A stretch of 64,000 nt of DNA, from assembly GCF_039528515.1 (NCBI RefSeq), contig NZ_BAAALT010000076.1:59206-123205 (forward strand), written 5' to 3'. The notes beneath the pieces were generated by a model. That model had not been told where the DNA came from. It did no database searches and saw only the letters and a list, made by a program, of their open reading frames with translations. A program made the translations under genes and the position numbers. This DNA is from Luedemannella flava (GTDB taxonomy: Bacteria > Actinomycetota > Actinomycetes > Mycobacteriales > Micromonosporaceae). Below are positions 34,267 through 43,082 of the stretch, one piece after another (the stretch's first letter is position 1; every line of letters starts with the position of its first letter).

Positions 34267-35010
34267 TCAGGGGGTGCGGGTGCACGTGGCCAAGGTGCCG
34301 CCACCGCCGCCCGTCCAGGTGCCCACGAAACCGAACGTGGTCGATGCGTTCGGCGCCAGTACGCCGTTGTAGGTCTCGTTCCTGATGATGTACGGGCTGG
34401 CCTTGCTGTCCGTGCGCCCACCCCACAGTTGGGTGATGATCGCGCCGCTCGGCAGGCTGAGCGTCACGGTCCACGATGTCGTCGTGTTGGTACCTGTGTT
34501 CTTCACGGTCACCTGGCCTTGGAAGCCGCCGGTCCAGATGTTGAGCGCGGCGGTCGCGGAGCAGGCGGGCGAGCCCGGCGCGGTTGTCGCCGGCGGAGTG
34601 GGGCTACACCCCGGCGGGAAGGTTACGAGCCTGCGCTCCGACGGCGCGGACACGTTGCCGGCGGCGTCGCGGGCGCGGACGTCGTAGTAAGCGGGTCCGA
34701 CGATCTTCTCGGTAAAGGTCGTGGCGGCGGCGGTGGCGATCAGCGCGGGCGTGCCCGTGAGCGTGGATCGGTAGATGTCGTAGCCGGTGACGCCGACGTC
34801 GTCCGTCGAGGCGTCCCACGTCAGCGTCACTTGGAGCGTGCAGTTGACGAGGGCGCGGAGGTTGGTCGGGACACTTGGCGGTGTGGTGTCGGCGGCGGCC
34901 ACGGCCGGCACGGGGACGTTGGCCGAGGCTGCAGCGGGAGCCAGGCCGGCCCCCAGGGCGACGGCGAGCGGGATGGCTACTGCGAGGACGGTTGAGCGTT
35001 TGAACATCAT
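34267..35010 (-). CDS. Secreted FnIII-CBM2 carbohydrate-binding protein
   Basis: Secreted protein of 247 residues. Signal peptide: FKRSTVLAVAIPLAVALGAG, cleavage near PAAASA. An FnIII domain (about 42-130) starts PPSVPTNLRA and includes WDASTDDVGVTGYDIYRST. A short Pro/Thr linker leads to a C-terminal CBM2 (about 148-247) with conserved WTGGFQGQVTVKNTG, TSWTVTLSLPSG and TWTGGGGG. CBM2 binds cellulose or xylan. No catalytic domain is present, so it probably targets or disrupts substrate. The ATG at 35010 follows GGGGGG. Flanked by transposase remnants. Confidence 0.87.
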   Translation of the reverse strand: MMFKRSTVLAVAIPLAVALGAGLAPAAASANVPVPAVAAADTTPPSVPTNLRALVNCTLQVTLTWDASTDDVGVTGYDIYRSTLTGTPALIATAAATTFTEKIVGPAYYDVRARDAAGNVSAPSERRLVTFPPGCSPTPPATTAPGSPACSATAALNIWTGGFQGQVTVKNTGTNTTTSWTVTLSLPSGAIITQLWGGRTDSKASPYIIRNETYNGVLAPNASTTFGFVGTWTGGGGGTLATCTRTP

Positions 35011-35501
35011 TGCCCCCCGAGATGGTGGAGACGCGTTGAAGGCCAGCTCACGCAATGGATGTTAGATACATTGAAGCAAGTCGACGTGACGACTTCAACT
35101 GATCCTAAGTGGCAATTGATCCATCGGATTCGATGATGATGCGGGCGACTTCGGCCGTGACCGCACAATCTGACAGGCGATGTCATCCGTGCGGGTTGCA
35201 TGTTGCTACTCGTGGAGGATGCCGCCCGAGGCGATCGCGTCGGCGAATTCGCCGAGCCGGCGTGGTTCCCCAACGTTGACGTGTACGCGGAAAAGGGCTC
35301 CGCAGTGCCTACGGTAGTTGGCGCGACGCTGCCCAACCTGGAGGTTGGGCAGGTCCTGGACTTTGACACCGCTGAGCTGTTCGTCCGGGACGACGGCGAT
35401 GGCAACCAGGAGGTCCCGGTGCCAGCGCAGGATGGTGTCGGGCCGTACCGTACCAGCCACTGGGCCCGACGCGGCTACCCGCCATAACTCCCGTAGCGGT
35501 A
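35011..35501. other. Intergenic stretch with transposase debris
   Basis: Apart from the transposase fragment at 35401-35457, I recognise nothing. A rightward open frame at 35200-35487 has no ribosome-binding site and no family resemblance. The part next to 35010 should contain the promoter of the CBM2 gene. Confidence 0.4.
35401..35457 (-). mobile_element. Transposase N-terminal-half fragment
   Basis: The leftward frame gives TVRPDTILRWHRDLL, a hallmark of the region between the helix-turn-helix and the integrase core of actinobacterial rve transposases (RPDTLLRWHRxLL). It has the same strand and order as the core fragment at 33984-34118, so both may come from one element now interrupted by the CBM2 gene. 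The rest of this frame has no transposase match. Confidence 0.5.
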
Positions 35502-37583
35502 CTAGCGCCGACCCGCCGGTTCTGGCGCGGTGAGTATCCGGGTGACGGGCGCCGATGCGGCGAACGGCCCGGGCACAACCTCACCTCGGGGCATCCCGCC
35601 GATGTCGGCGCTCAGGTCCAGATCAGACCCGTCGGGGTTGGTGTAGCCCATCTCGGCTTGGTAGCTGGTGCCGAGGCGCTCGGTGGTCACCGGGGCGACC
35701 ACGTGGGTACCGCCCGGGTGGGCCACCTCGACGCGAAGGGTGCCGGCCGCGGCGTCGAGCACCTCGACCCGTACGGGTGATGCGCCTGTGATGATGGCGG
35801 TGGGTTCCGCGCGGAACGGCTCGGCGCCCTCCGCGTAGAGGTTGCCCTCGACCCAGACCGGGAGGCGCGGCCCGGCCAGCGCGCTGCCGTCCTCGTTCGG
35901 GTACTCCTTTGCCGTGGGGTAGGCGTCGTACTGCGAGGTGCCCACCGGGGTCGGCACGAAGGTGGCCTGCCCGGGCACGCCGTCCATGTCGATCGCGCCG
36001 GACCAGAAGCTCGCGAGCGTCGGCTCCGACTGCGGTTCGGTGTGCTCGGCGCGCGCCCGGTCGCCGACGAAGACGTTGTTGTAGAACCGGTTGTCTCCAC
36101 CGAGGATGTTCGAGACTCCGTAGACGGCTGTGGAGTGCGGCAGGTGGTACGGGGTGTACCGCTGGTGCTCGGTGCAGTTCGCGATGCGACCCACGATGTA
36201 GTTGTGCACGTAGGCGCCGCCGGTGGACATGTCCTTGACCGCCCACGGCGACAGGAAGAGGTTCGAGTCCACGAGGTACGGGCCGTGGCAGACCTCGACC
36301 ATGAAGTCCTCGGCGGTGGAGGCGTAGAAGACGTTGCGCCGTACCAGGGTGCCCTGGGCCTGCCAGTCGAGCCACAGGGCCCGGTGCGTGTGATGGATGG
36401 TGTTTCCGCTGATCACGGTGTCGATCGCGGCATGCAGCTTGATGCCGGCCACCTCGGCGCCGTGCCACTGTCGCTTCACGTGGATGCGGGAGATGTGGTT
36501 GTCGCTGATGGTCGAGAACGCCGCCCCCAGGTGCCCGACGATGCCGGCCTGCTCGCAGTCCCGGATCGTGTTGCGGCGCACCGTGTGGGAGCCGACGTGG
36601 TCGGAGTCCCACGGGTGCGGCTCGCCCGCGGCGGGCCCGCGCAGGGCGAGCGCCCGCTGGATCACCTCGCGCTCGCGCTGGGTGCCGCCCTTGGCGCCCT
36701 TCGGGCCTGCGGCCGCCTCGTTCTGCCCGGTGCTGGCCTCTTTGCCCAGCGAGACGCCGACGTTCTTCGAGTCGGTGATGGTGTTGTCCTCGATCACCCA
36801 GCCCTTCGACCAGTGCGGGCCGATCAGGCCCTCCTGCAGCGCCGTGGGCGGCGCCCACTGCGTGGCGGCCTTTGTCAGGGTGAAGCCGCGCACCGTGATG
36901 TGGTCGATGCCCGTGGCGGCGGGCCAGAAGACGAACGTGCGCGCGTTGATCTCGATCTGGTGCTCCGCCGGGTCGGCGCCCCCGAAGTTCGCCCAGATCG
37001 TGGTGACGTCGTCGCCCACCTCGCAGTACCAGGTAAGCAGCGAGCCCGCCTGGTCGAACGAGTCCACGGTGACCTCGGGGTGCTCGACGCCGGCCAAGGT
37101 CTGCGACTCGTACAACGACGTGCCGTCGAGATACACCTCGCCCGTGTGCCAGGTGTTGACCTGGTCGAAGAACCAGTCCCCACCGATGCGTTCGCGGTAC
37201 GGGTTGCGCGACCCGAACAGGGAGTTCGGCACCGTCGCCACCCAGACCCGGCCGGCCGGGCCCGCGTGCGGATGCCAGTCGGCGATCACCTCGGCACCCG
37301 AGATCGTCACCGTCTCGAACAGGCCGTCCGCGCCCAGCGCAGCCTGGTAGGTGATCGGCGCGGCAGCCGTACCGCCGCGCGGCGGGTTCACCCACTCGCG
37401 GTACACGCCTTCGTGCACGACGACGGTGTCCCCCGGCTGGGCCAGCGCCGCGGCGGCACCGATCGTGAGCAGGGGGGCCTCCGCGGTTCCGGCGGCGGTG
37501 TCGGAACCAGACTTCGCGACGTGCAGCTCCACGCCGGGAACCTTAGCCTCAGGGACGGGGAAAGTAGGAGCGCTGCTCACCAT
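35502..37583 (-). CDS. GH120 beta-xylosidase (right-handed beta-helix)
   Basis: Predicted intracellular enzyme of 693 residues that releases xylose from xylo-oligosaccharides. VVHEGVYREWVNPPRGG, VPNSLFGSRNPYRERIGGDW and WHTGEVYLDGTSLYE match the GH120 family typified by Thermoanaerobacterium XylC. By that comparison the nucleophile is D406 in WLDWQAQG and the acid/base E430 in FMVEVCHGP. The beta-helix runs about 200-560. No signal peptide. The ATG at 37583 lies eight bases after the GH36 stub, in the leftward operon with the importer. Confidence 0.85.
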   Translation of the reverse strand: MVSSAPTFPVPEAKVPGVELHVAKSGSDTAAGTAEAPLLTIGAAAALAQPGDTVVVHEGVYREWVNPPRGGTAAAPITYQAALGADGLFETVTISGAEVIADWHPHAGPAGRVWVATVPNSLFGSRNPYRERIGGDWFFDQVNTWHTGEVYLDGTSLYESQTLAGVEHPEVTVDSFDQAGSLLTWYCEVGDDVTTIWANFGGADPAEHQIEINARTFVFWPAATGIDHITVRGFTLTKAATQWAPPTALQEGLIGPHWSKGWVIEDNTITDSKNVGVSLGKEASTGQNEAAAGPKGAKGGTQREREVIQRALALRGPAAGEPHPWDSDHVGSHTVRRNTIRDCEQAGIVGHLGAAFSTISDNHISRIHVKRQWHGAEVAGIKLHAAIDTVISGNTIHHTHRALWLDWQAQGTLVRRNVFYASTAEDFMVEVCHGPYLVDSNLFLSPWAVKDMSTGGAYVHNYIVGRIANCTEHQRYTPYHLPHSTAVYGVSNILGGDNRFYNNVFVGDRARAEHTEPQSEPTLASFWSGAIDMDGVPGQATFVPTPVGTSQYDAYPTAKEYPNEDGSALAGPRLPVWVEGNLYAEGAEPFRAEPTAIITGASPVRVEVLDAAAGTLRVEVAHPGGTHVVAPVTTERLGTSYQAEMGYTNPDGSDLDLSADIGGMPRGEVVPGPFAASAPVTRILTAPEPAGRR

Positions 37584-37591
37584 TGATGATC

Positions 37592-37975
37592 TCAATTTAG
37601 ACTTTCTCGATCTGCGTGAGCACCAATGCCGGCTGCGCCCGATTGCCACCGCAGATGGTGTTCGACGAGGCACCCTTGGTGCGTGCGCAGGAGGGTCACG
37701 ACCGTGACACCGGCATCGGTCCTGTCCTCGCGCTGCGACTCGAGGGTGAGCGTGGCGACGGTGCCACCGTTGCGCAACGAACGACCGGCCGAACCGCCCG
37801 GGTATGTGTCACCGACGGTCTTGATCTGGACGAGCGAGTCGAGGGCAGACGACTTCTCGGCGATCTGGCCTGCCATTGCGGCCGGGAAGAGCGTCAATCC
37901 CACAGGCTCGCCCGGACCAGGCTGCAGGTAGCGGGCGATCGTGTCGCCGAGGATGTAGTCCTTCAGGATCTCCAC
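37592..37975 (-). pseudogene. N-terminal stub of a GH36-like alpha-galactosidase
   Basis: 127 codons from a GTG at 37975 with AAAGGAG five bases upstream. MEILKDYILGDTIARYLQPG, VGDTYPGG and GCLVEHHLRWQSGA look like the N-terminal beta-sandwich of actinobacterial GH36 enzymes, normally about 700 residues. The catalytic barrel is missing; the frame ends ADRESLN just before the GH120 gene. The good initiation site suggests the stub is still translated and may couple to GH120. The family call is by recollection only. Confidence 0.5.
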
Positions 37976-38134
37976 GGCTACTCCTTTCAACGACCGTGTC
38001 GACGTAGCACCCAGCGGTGGCCGCGATTGAGCGCACGAAAGCCAACGACGGACTGCCGCATGGCTGTGCGCGCCTACGGTTACCCCTTGACGGAGCCTCA
38101 CCCCGAGACAACTCAGGTCCATGGCTGGAGAGCG

Positions 38135-38755
38135 TCAGACCTCCGCCTCCTTCGGCTCCGGTTGCACGTACCCCCGGGCGACGAAGAACCGCTCGAGCAG
38201 GTAGCACCACCACAGGAGGAGCAGGCCGGGCACCACGAACACCGCGGGCATGAAGTTCCAGATGGCGACGCCCCCGAGGACCACGGCGATCCCGAGCAGG
38301 AACGTCAGGCTGGGCGTCGTCAGCCCCAACGTGAGCCCGTTGCGCACCTGGCGCCAGGTGGGGTTGGTGAAGCGGGCTACGAGGGGGAGGCACCAGAAGA
38401 CCAGGACCAGGAGGAAAAGTCCGGCGACCATGAGCGGCACCCAGACCTCGGCCAGCCCGAGAGTGGGCAGGTAGGAGAGCGTGAGGATGCCGACGGCCGC
38501 GACCAGGGCGGCCAGCAGGCCGATGACGGTCGCCTGCCTCCAGCTCTGCCGCAACGCCTTCGTGGCGATGGCCCAGGGGCCTGCGTCCTTGCCCAGGACG
38601 TACCGGCGGCAAAGCTCGTAGGCGACAACCGTTCCCGCTCCCGCCGTCACGACAAGGCCGAGGCTCACGAGCCACAACAGGCTGATCACGATGACGGAGC
38701 CGAGCGAGTCCAGGATGCGCCACAGTCGCGACGCGGGGTTGAAGCGGAAGATGAT
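38135..38755 (-). CDS. DUF624 (YesL-like) membrane protein
   Basis: Membrane protein of about 206 residues with roughly five helices. FRFNPASRLWRILDSLGSVI is the usual DUF624 N-terminus; these proteins accompany LplB/YtcP-type sugar importers (as Bacillus yesL does) and have no proven role. The conserved N-terminus begins at an ATC codon at 38755, with GAGAGG five bases upstream, so a rare ATC start or a sequence change is implied. The first ordinary start, GTG at 38689, would lose 22 conserved residues. Third membrane gene of the importer operon. Confidence 0.72.
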   Translation of the reverse strand: MIFRFNPASRLWRILDSLGSVIVISLLWLVSLGLVVTAGAGTVVAYELCRRYVLGKDAGPWAIATKALRQSWRQATVIGLLAALVAAVGILTLSYLPTLGLAEVWVPLMVAGLFLLVLVFWCLPLVARFTNPTWRQVRNGLTLGLTTPSLTFLLGIAVVLGGVAIWNFMPAVFVVPGLLLLWWCYLLERFFVARGYVQPEPKEAEV

Positions 38756-38799
38756 CGGTGCCTCTCGGTGCGGAGTTGCGGGTCCTGAGGACGGGGGGG

Positions 38800-38817
38800 C
38801 TCCCGCGTGTGCGGGAG
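38800..38817 (-). terminator. Intercistronic hairpin between importer permease and DUF624 gene
   Basis: CTCCCGC and GCGGGAG form a perfect 7-bp stem with the loop GTGT, ten bases beyond the permease stop and before the DUF624 gene. It may stabilise or attenuate the message rather than end it, since both genes belong to one leftward series. Confidence 0.45.
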
Positions 38818-38827
38818 GCCGACGCCA

Positions 38828-39787
38828 TCAGCCCTTCACGGAGCCGATCATGAGACCGGACACGAAGTGCTTCTGCAGGAACGGGTAGACGAACAGGATG
38901 GGGACGGCCGCCACCATGGCGATCGCCGACCGCAGCGCGATCGGTGTGGTGATCTGCCCGCCGTGTGCCCCGGCCGCGTTGCCCGCGGAGCTCGCGACGT
39001 TCACGCCGGCGTTCATCGAGTTCGCCAGCAGCTTCTGCAGCTCGTACTGCAGGGTGGTCAACGCCGGATCGCCCGAGTTGTAGAGCAGGGTGTCCAGCCA
39101 GGAGTTCCAGCTGCCGACGGCCACGAACAGACCCACCACGGCCAGCGTGGGCTTGCACAGCGGCATCACGATCTGCCACCACGTGCGGAACTCGCCCGCG
39201 CCGTCCATTCGTGCCGACTCGTAGATCTCGTCGGGGATCGACTTCATGTACGTGCGCAGGATGATCAGGTTGAACGCGCTGATGATCGTCGGCACCCAGT
39301 AGGCCTGGAAGCTGTTCAGCATGCCCAGGTCCTTGATGAGCAGGTAGTTGGGGATCAGCCCGGCGTCGAAGTACATCGTCAGCACGAAGATCAGCGTGAT
39401 CGAGCGGCGGAAGATGAAATCCTTGCGGCTGAGCGCGTAGGCGAGCATCGAGGTGAAGAACAGGTTTGTCGCCACCACCACGACCGTCTTCAGGACGCTT
39501 ATGAAGAACGCCTGGTAGATCGTGTGCATATTGAACACGACCTTGTAGTTCTGCAGCGAGAAGACCCGAGGCCAGATGCCGATCCCGCCACGGACGGCGT
39601 CCGAGCCGTCGTTCAGGGAGATGGCGAGCGTGTTCAGCAGCGGGTAGATCATGAGCGCCGCGAGGGCCAGCAGGAAGGTCGTGTTGAGCGTCGTGAAGAT
39701 GATCCGCTCGATCGTCCACTTGTGACGCGGTGAACTGTTTCGTGATGTGCGCCGCGCCGGAGGCTTCGCGACAAGGGTGCTTGACAT
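38828..39787 (-). CDS. Sugar ABC importer permease (YtcP/LplC type)
   Basis: Inner permease of a CUT1 oligosaccharide importer, 319 residues, six predicted helices. The EAA loop IYESARMDGAGEFRTWWQIV followed by MPL is intact; FQAYWVPTIISAFNLIILRT and SVLKTVVVVATNLFFTSMLA are typical of the LplC/YtcP branch. A long charged N-terminus precedes the first helix. It starts nine bases after the LplB-type permease gene and AGGAGG lies upstream of the ATG. No ATPase gene is nearby; such importers commonly use a shared MsiK-type ATPase. Confidence 0.9.
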   Translation of the reverse strand: MSSTLVAKPPARRTSRNSSPRHKWTIERIIFTTLNTTFLLALAALMIYPLLNTLAISLNDGSDAVRGGIGIWPRVFSLQNYKVVFNMHTIYQAFFISVLKTVVVVATNLFFTSMLAYALSRKDFIFRRSITLIFVLTMYFDAGLIPNYLLIKDLGMLNSFQAYWVPTIISAFNLIILRTYMKSIPDEIYESARMDGAGEFRTWWQIVMPLCKPTLAVVGLFVAVGSWNSWLDTLLYNSGDPALTTLQYELQKLLANSMNAGVNVASSAGNAAGAHGGQITTPIALRSAIAMVAAVPILFVYPFLQKHFVSGLMIGSVKG

Positions 39788-39796
39788 GAAGTCCTC

Positions 39797-40849
39797 CTAG
39801 ACCAGCGTCTCTTGGTTGAGGCGCTTGGCCGCTAGGTTCGCTGAGCCCACCAGGATGATGGCGACGATGGTCTTGAAGATGCCCGCGACGACGGCGAGGC
39901 TGTAGTTGCCCAGCTGGTAGCCATAGTGCAGCACGAAGACGTCGATGGTCTGGGCCCTCTCGGCGACCAGGCCGTTGCCGAGGAAGTACGGCAACTCGAA
40001 GTTCGTGGACAGGATCCAGCCGCTGTTGATGACGAGCAGCACGACGATCGTGGGCATGATGCCCGGGAGCGTGATGCTGAACATCTTGCGATAGCGGCCT
40101 GCTCCGTCGACCTCGGCGGCCTCGTACAGGCCCGGGTCGATCGCGGTGATCGCGGCCAGGTAGAGGATCGTGTTCCAGCCCAGCTCCTTCCACAGGCTCG
40201 TCCCGGCGACGATCTGCCAGAAGTAGTTCGGCTCGGTCAGGAACAGGACCGGCTGGTCGACGAGGTGCAGGTTCATGAGGGCCTGGTTGATGAACCCGCC
40301 GGAGGAGGGCAGCGAGAGCGCCACCGCTGCCAGGCTCGCCACGATCACCCAGCTGAGGAAGTGGGGCATGTACGTGATGTTCTGCATGATCCGCTTGAAC
40401 GGCTGGTTCTTGACCTCGTTCAGCAGCAGTGCCAGGACGATGGCCCCGAAGGTCCCGACGATCAGGGTCAGGACCGACTGTCCCAGCGTGTTGACCACGA
40501 CCCGGCGGAACTGCTCACCGTTGACACCGGTGAACAGGTTGACGAAGTTGTCGAGACCGACCCACTTCTGGTTCCAGATGCTGCCGCGACCCGGCTTGAA
40601 GTTCTGGAAGGCGATCGCCCAGCCGTAGACCGGGACGTACTTGAACAGGATCTGGTACAGCAGCAGCGGGACGGCCATCAGGAGCAGGGCTCGCTGCGCC
40701 CAGACCCTGTCCCAGGTGATCTTGCGCTTGGGATCCTTCGCTGCATTTTTTCGGGCCTTGCGGTTCTGGGCACGCGAACTGCTCGCGGGCTCCGGGGCCG
40801 GTTCGAGCCCGGTGGCGGTCACAAGGGTGCCGACCGTGGCGTCCGTCAT
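39797..40849 (-). CDS. Sugar ABC importer permease (LplB/YteP type)
   Basis: Partner permease of 350 residues. FKYVPVYGWAIAFQNFKPGR, then YMPHFLSWVIVASL, and the EAA loop LYEAAEVDGAGRYRKMFSITLPG are diagnostic of the LplB branch. Six helices follow a basic N-terminal tail (residues 1-45, rich in Ala/Lys/Arg). It lies 93 bases after the substrate-binding-protein gene, separated by a strong hairpin. The xylosidases and arabinofuranosidase around suggest arabinoxylan-type oligosaccharides as cargo (inference). Confidence 0.9.
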   Translation of the reverse strand: MTDATVGTLVTATGLEPAPEPASSSRAQNRKARKNAAKDPKRKITWDRVWAQRALLLMAVPLLLYQILFKYVPVYGWAIAFQNFKPGRGSIWNQKWVGLDNFVNLFTGVNGEQFRRVVVNTLGQSVLTLIVGTFGAIVLALLLNEVKNQPFKRIMQNITYMPHFLSWVIVASLAAVALSLPSSGGFINQALMNLHLVDQPVLFLTEPNYFWQIVAGTSLWKELGWNTILYLAAITAIDPGLYEAAEVDGAGRYRKMFSITLPGIMPTIVVLLVINSGWILSTNFELPYFLGNGLVAERAQTIDVFVLHYGYQLGNYSLAVVAGIFKTIVAIILVGSANLAAKRLNQETLV

Positions 40850-40896
40850 CTGTCCAACCTCGTCGTCAGGAGCAGTGGGTGGTAATCGAGAACGCG

Positions 40897-40928
40897 TCGT
40901 GGTGGGGGGCGCACGCCCCCCACCACGA
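40897..40928 (-). terminator. Intercistronic hairpin between binding protein and permeases
   Basis: Perfect 15-bp inverted repeat (40897-40911 with 40914-40928) with a two-base gap, 14 bases after the binding-protein stop. In sugar-ABC operons such a structure usually gives partial termination or protects the upstream message, so binding protein is made in excess over permeases. Confidence 0.7.
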
Positions 40929-40942
40929 TTGCTCGCGGACTG

Positions 40943-42637
40943 TTACCAGTCGGCCAGACGCTGCTTGATGCCAGCGTTGATGACGTCCTCGTACACCTTG
41001 ATGTCGATCTTGTGGAGGGCGTCGACGTAGGCCTGCCATTTCGCCTCGAAGTCGGCGGGCTTGCCGGCGATGATCTTCGGCAGGTTCTGCACGCTGGCGT
41101 CGGTCAGCTGCTGGTTGACCTGGTTGGCTTTGTCGGTGAGCGTGATGTTCCACGCCGGGTAGTACTTGGGGTTCTCCGGCTGCGGGTTCATGAACTCAAC
41201 CCAGGTCTTCTTGCCGTACTTCTCCATGAACTTCTTGTCGTAGTCGCTCAGCGTCGCGAAGAACTCGGCGGGCTGGTCGTCGGGGCTGTAGGCGTTGCCG
41301 TCGGAGAACTTGCCGTTGCGCTTGGGCAGCACGTCGAGCAGCGCGAGGAGACGGTTGGAGGCACGCCAGGTGAGGTCCTTGTAGTTCTTCCGCTGCTGGT
41401 CCGTGCGGGAGAAGACGCCGTCGGCGCCGACCTGGTAGTCCTCGCCCGCGACGCCCCAGGAGAGCGTCTTCTGCCAGTCCTCGCTGAGCATGATGTCGAG
41501 GAACTTCAGTGCCTTCTTCGGCTGCTTGCTGGAGACCGAGACGCCGAACCCCTGGTTGGTGTTCATGACGGGGCGGTCGGCGTAGTAGGGCTTCGCCCCG
41601 GGGTAGACGGGCATGAGGGGCACGTAGGTGTACTCGTCCTTGCCGGCGCTCTGCAGCGACTGGGTGGCGGTCCCGAAGTCCCAGCCCTGGTCGTGCATGC
41701 CGAGGACGGCGCCGGTGGCCAGCTTCGCGGTGTACTGGTCGTACGTCAGGGTGAAGGACTCGGGGTCGACGAGACCCGCGTTGTACTGCTGGTTGAGGAC
41801 CTTGTAGAAGTTCTTAGCGATGTCCTTGTCGGCGAAGATGGTCGCGTTGTTCGCGCTGTCGACGATGACGCCACCGTTGTTCGGGGAGCCTGCCAGCAGC
41901 GCCGGCGGGTTGGTCATGCCCCACTCACGGCCCGTGGACGCCAGAACCTCGAAGCCGACGGTCGGGGCGCCGTCGGTCTGGGGGTGCTTCGCCTTGTAGT
42001 CCGAGATGAGCTGGAAGTAGCGGTCGAGCGTCATGTTGCTGAGGTCCGGGTAGCCGGCGTCCGCGATCACACGCTTCTGGATCCAGAACGCGGGACCGTA
42101 GTAGGTGCCGCCCGTGATGTCGCCGTAGAAGCGGTTGTAGTTCGGGAAGATGTACAGGCCCTTGTCCACCTCGTCGCCCGAGTAACTCATCTTCTTGTAG
42201 CCCTTGACGTACTCGGCGAGGTTGGGGTAGTCCCCGGTGGCCAGCATGTCGTCCAGGCGCAGGAGAGCCCCGCCCTCCAGGAGACGCAGCTTCAGGTCGG
42301 TGGTGCCGATGAGGTCGGGGTACTCACCGCCCGCGAGCATGACACCGATCTTCTGGTCCACGTTGTCCGGCGTGACGATCTCGTACTTCAGGGTGACACC
42401 GAGCTTCTCCTTGAGCAGCTTGGTGATCTTGTTGTCGGGTGCCGGTGCCTGCTCGGCCGACGTGATCCAGACCGAGAGCTCCGTCGGGTCGCTGGGGGTC
42501 AGCGTTCCCGACTTGTCCGCCCTGTCCGCGGTGTCCGGCGAGCAGGCAGCCAGGGCGATGAGTGCCGTGGCCGTGGCGGCCGCGGCGAGCCGCCTGCCGG
42601 CCCGGCGTGGGACGCCGAGTCTGAAATGACTCTTCAT
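40943..42637 (-). CDS. Extracellular sugar-binding lipoprotein (LipO type)
   Basis: Solute-binding lipoprotein of 564 residues, the length expected for LplA/LipO partners of LplB-LplC permeases. Signal with basic start (RRAGRR), hydrophobic core and lipobox LAAC at residues 29-32. The mature part starts with a Ser/Thr/Asp linker, then ELSVWITSAEQAPAPDN; PNYNRFYGDITGG and NTNQGFGVSVSSKQPKKAL are typical. The ATG at 42637 has AAAGGAG upstream. First gene of the leftward importer operon, with a LacI-type operator candidate about 106 bases upstream. Confidence 0.9.
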   Translation of the reverse strand: MKSHFRLGVPRRAGRRLAAAATATALIALAACSPDTADRADKSGTLTPSDPTELSVWITSAEQAPAPDNKITKLLKEKLGVTLKYEIVTPDNVDQKIGVMLAGGEYPDLIGTTDLKLRLLEGGALLRLDDMLATGDYPNLAEYVKGYKKMSYSGDEVDKGLYIFPNYNRFYGDITGGTYYGPAFWIQKRVIADAGYPDLSNMTLDRYFQLISDYKAKHPQTDGAPTVGFEVLASTGREWGMTNPPALLAGSPNNGGVIVDSANNATIFADKDIAKNFYKVLNQQYNAGLVDPESFTLTYDQYTAKLATGAVLGMHDQGWDFGTATQSLQSAGKDEYTYVPLMPVYPGAKPYYADRPVMNTNQGFGVSVSSKQPKKALKFLDIMLSEDWQKTLSWGVAGEDYQVGADGVFSRTDQQRKNYKDLTWRASNRLLALLDVLPKRNGKFSDGNAYSPDDQPAEFFATLSDYDKKFMEKYGKKTWVEFMNPQPENPKYYPAWNITLTDKANQVNQQLTDASVQNLPKIIAGKPADFEAKWQAYVDALHKIDIKVYEDVINAGIKQRLADW

Positions 42638-42742
42638 GTCTCTCCTTTGAGAAAACTGTCCGGGCGGTGGTGGCCGGACGTCGTGCGCTGCGGACGTGAG
42701 ATCGGGGCTCGCGTCCTCATCCCGTCGCGATTTCGTCGCGAT

Positions 42743-42754
42743 TTTAGCGATAAA
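42743..42754. promoter_or_regulatory. Candidate LacI-family operator (importer side)
   Basis: TTTAGCGATAAA, near-palindromic about a central CG, like classical LacI/GalR operators. It lies 106 bases upstream of the binding-protein gene and shares eight or more positions with the site at 43083. A related repeat CGCGATTT lies just before it. Confidence 0.45.
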
Positions 42755-43082
42755 GTAGAGACGGGATCGCGTGCCGTCAAGCCCTGCGTACGCACCAGAC
42801 GACGACGTCTCGGTCCACAGGCAAGGAGCCGCATGCGCCACACCCTCCAGAACGACGCCCCGCCGACGGGTTCGCGTGGTGCTCCACGCCTTGGCGACGC
42901 GTGAGGTGACCATCGACGTGCCCGGAGACGGGCAGGTGCGCATCAGGCGCAGGGTGTCGCTGTAGGCCGGCGAAGCGGTGACCGTGGTGGCGCCGTAGGC
43001 GTGGGATGGCGCCGGACCCCGTCACTGGGTCACCAGAAGTTCGCCCCATCAGGCTCGGTGGACGCACTTGCCAAGCGGCATT

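Noticed and set aside
35200..35487. Rightward open frame of 95 codons in the CBM2-GH120 gap
   Set aside because: The opposite strand shows a clear transposase motif in part of the same DNA and the frame has no ribosome-binding site or family match.
42771..42965. Rightward open frame of 64 codons ending in a basic segment (QVRIRRRVSL) in the importer/lacI control region
   Set aside because: No ribosome-binding site, no recognisable family, and it overlaps the operator candidates; treated as non-coding.
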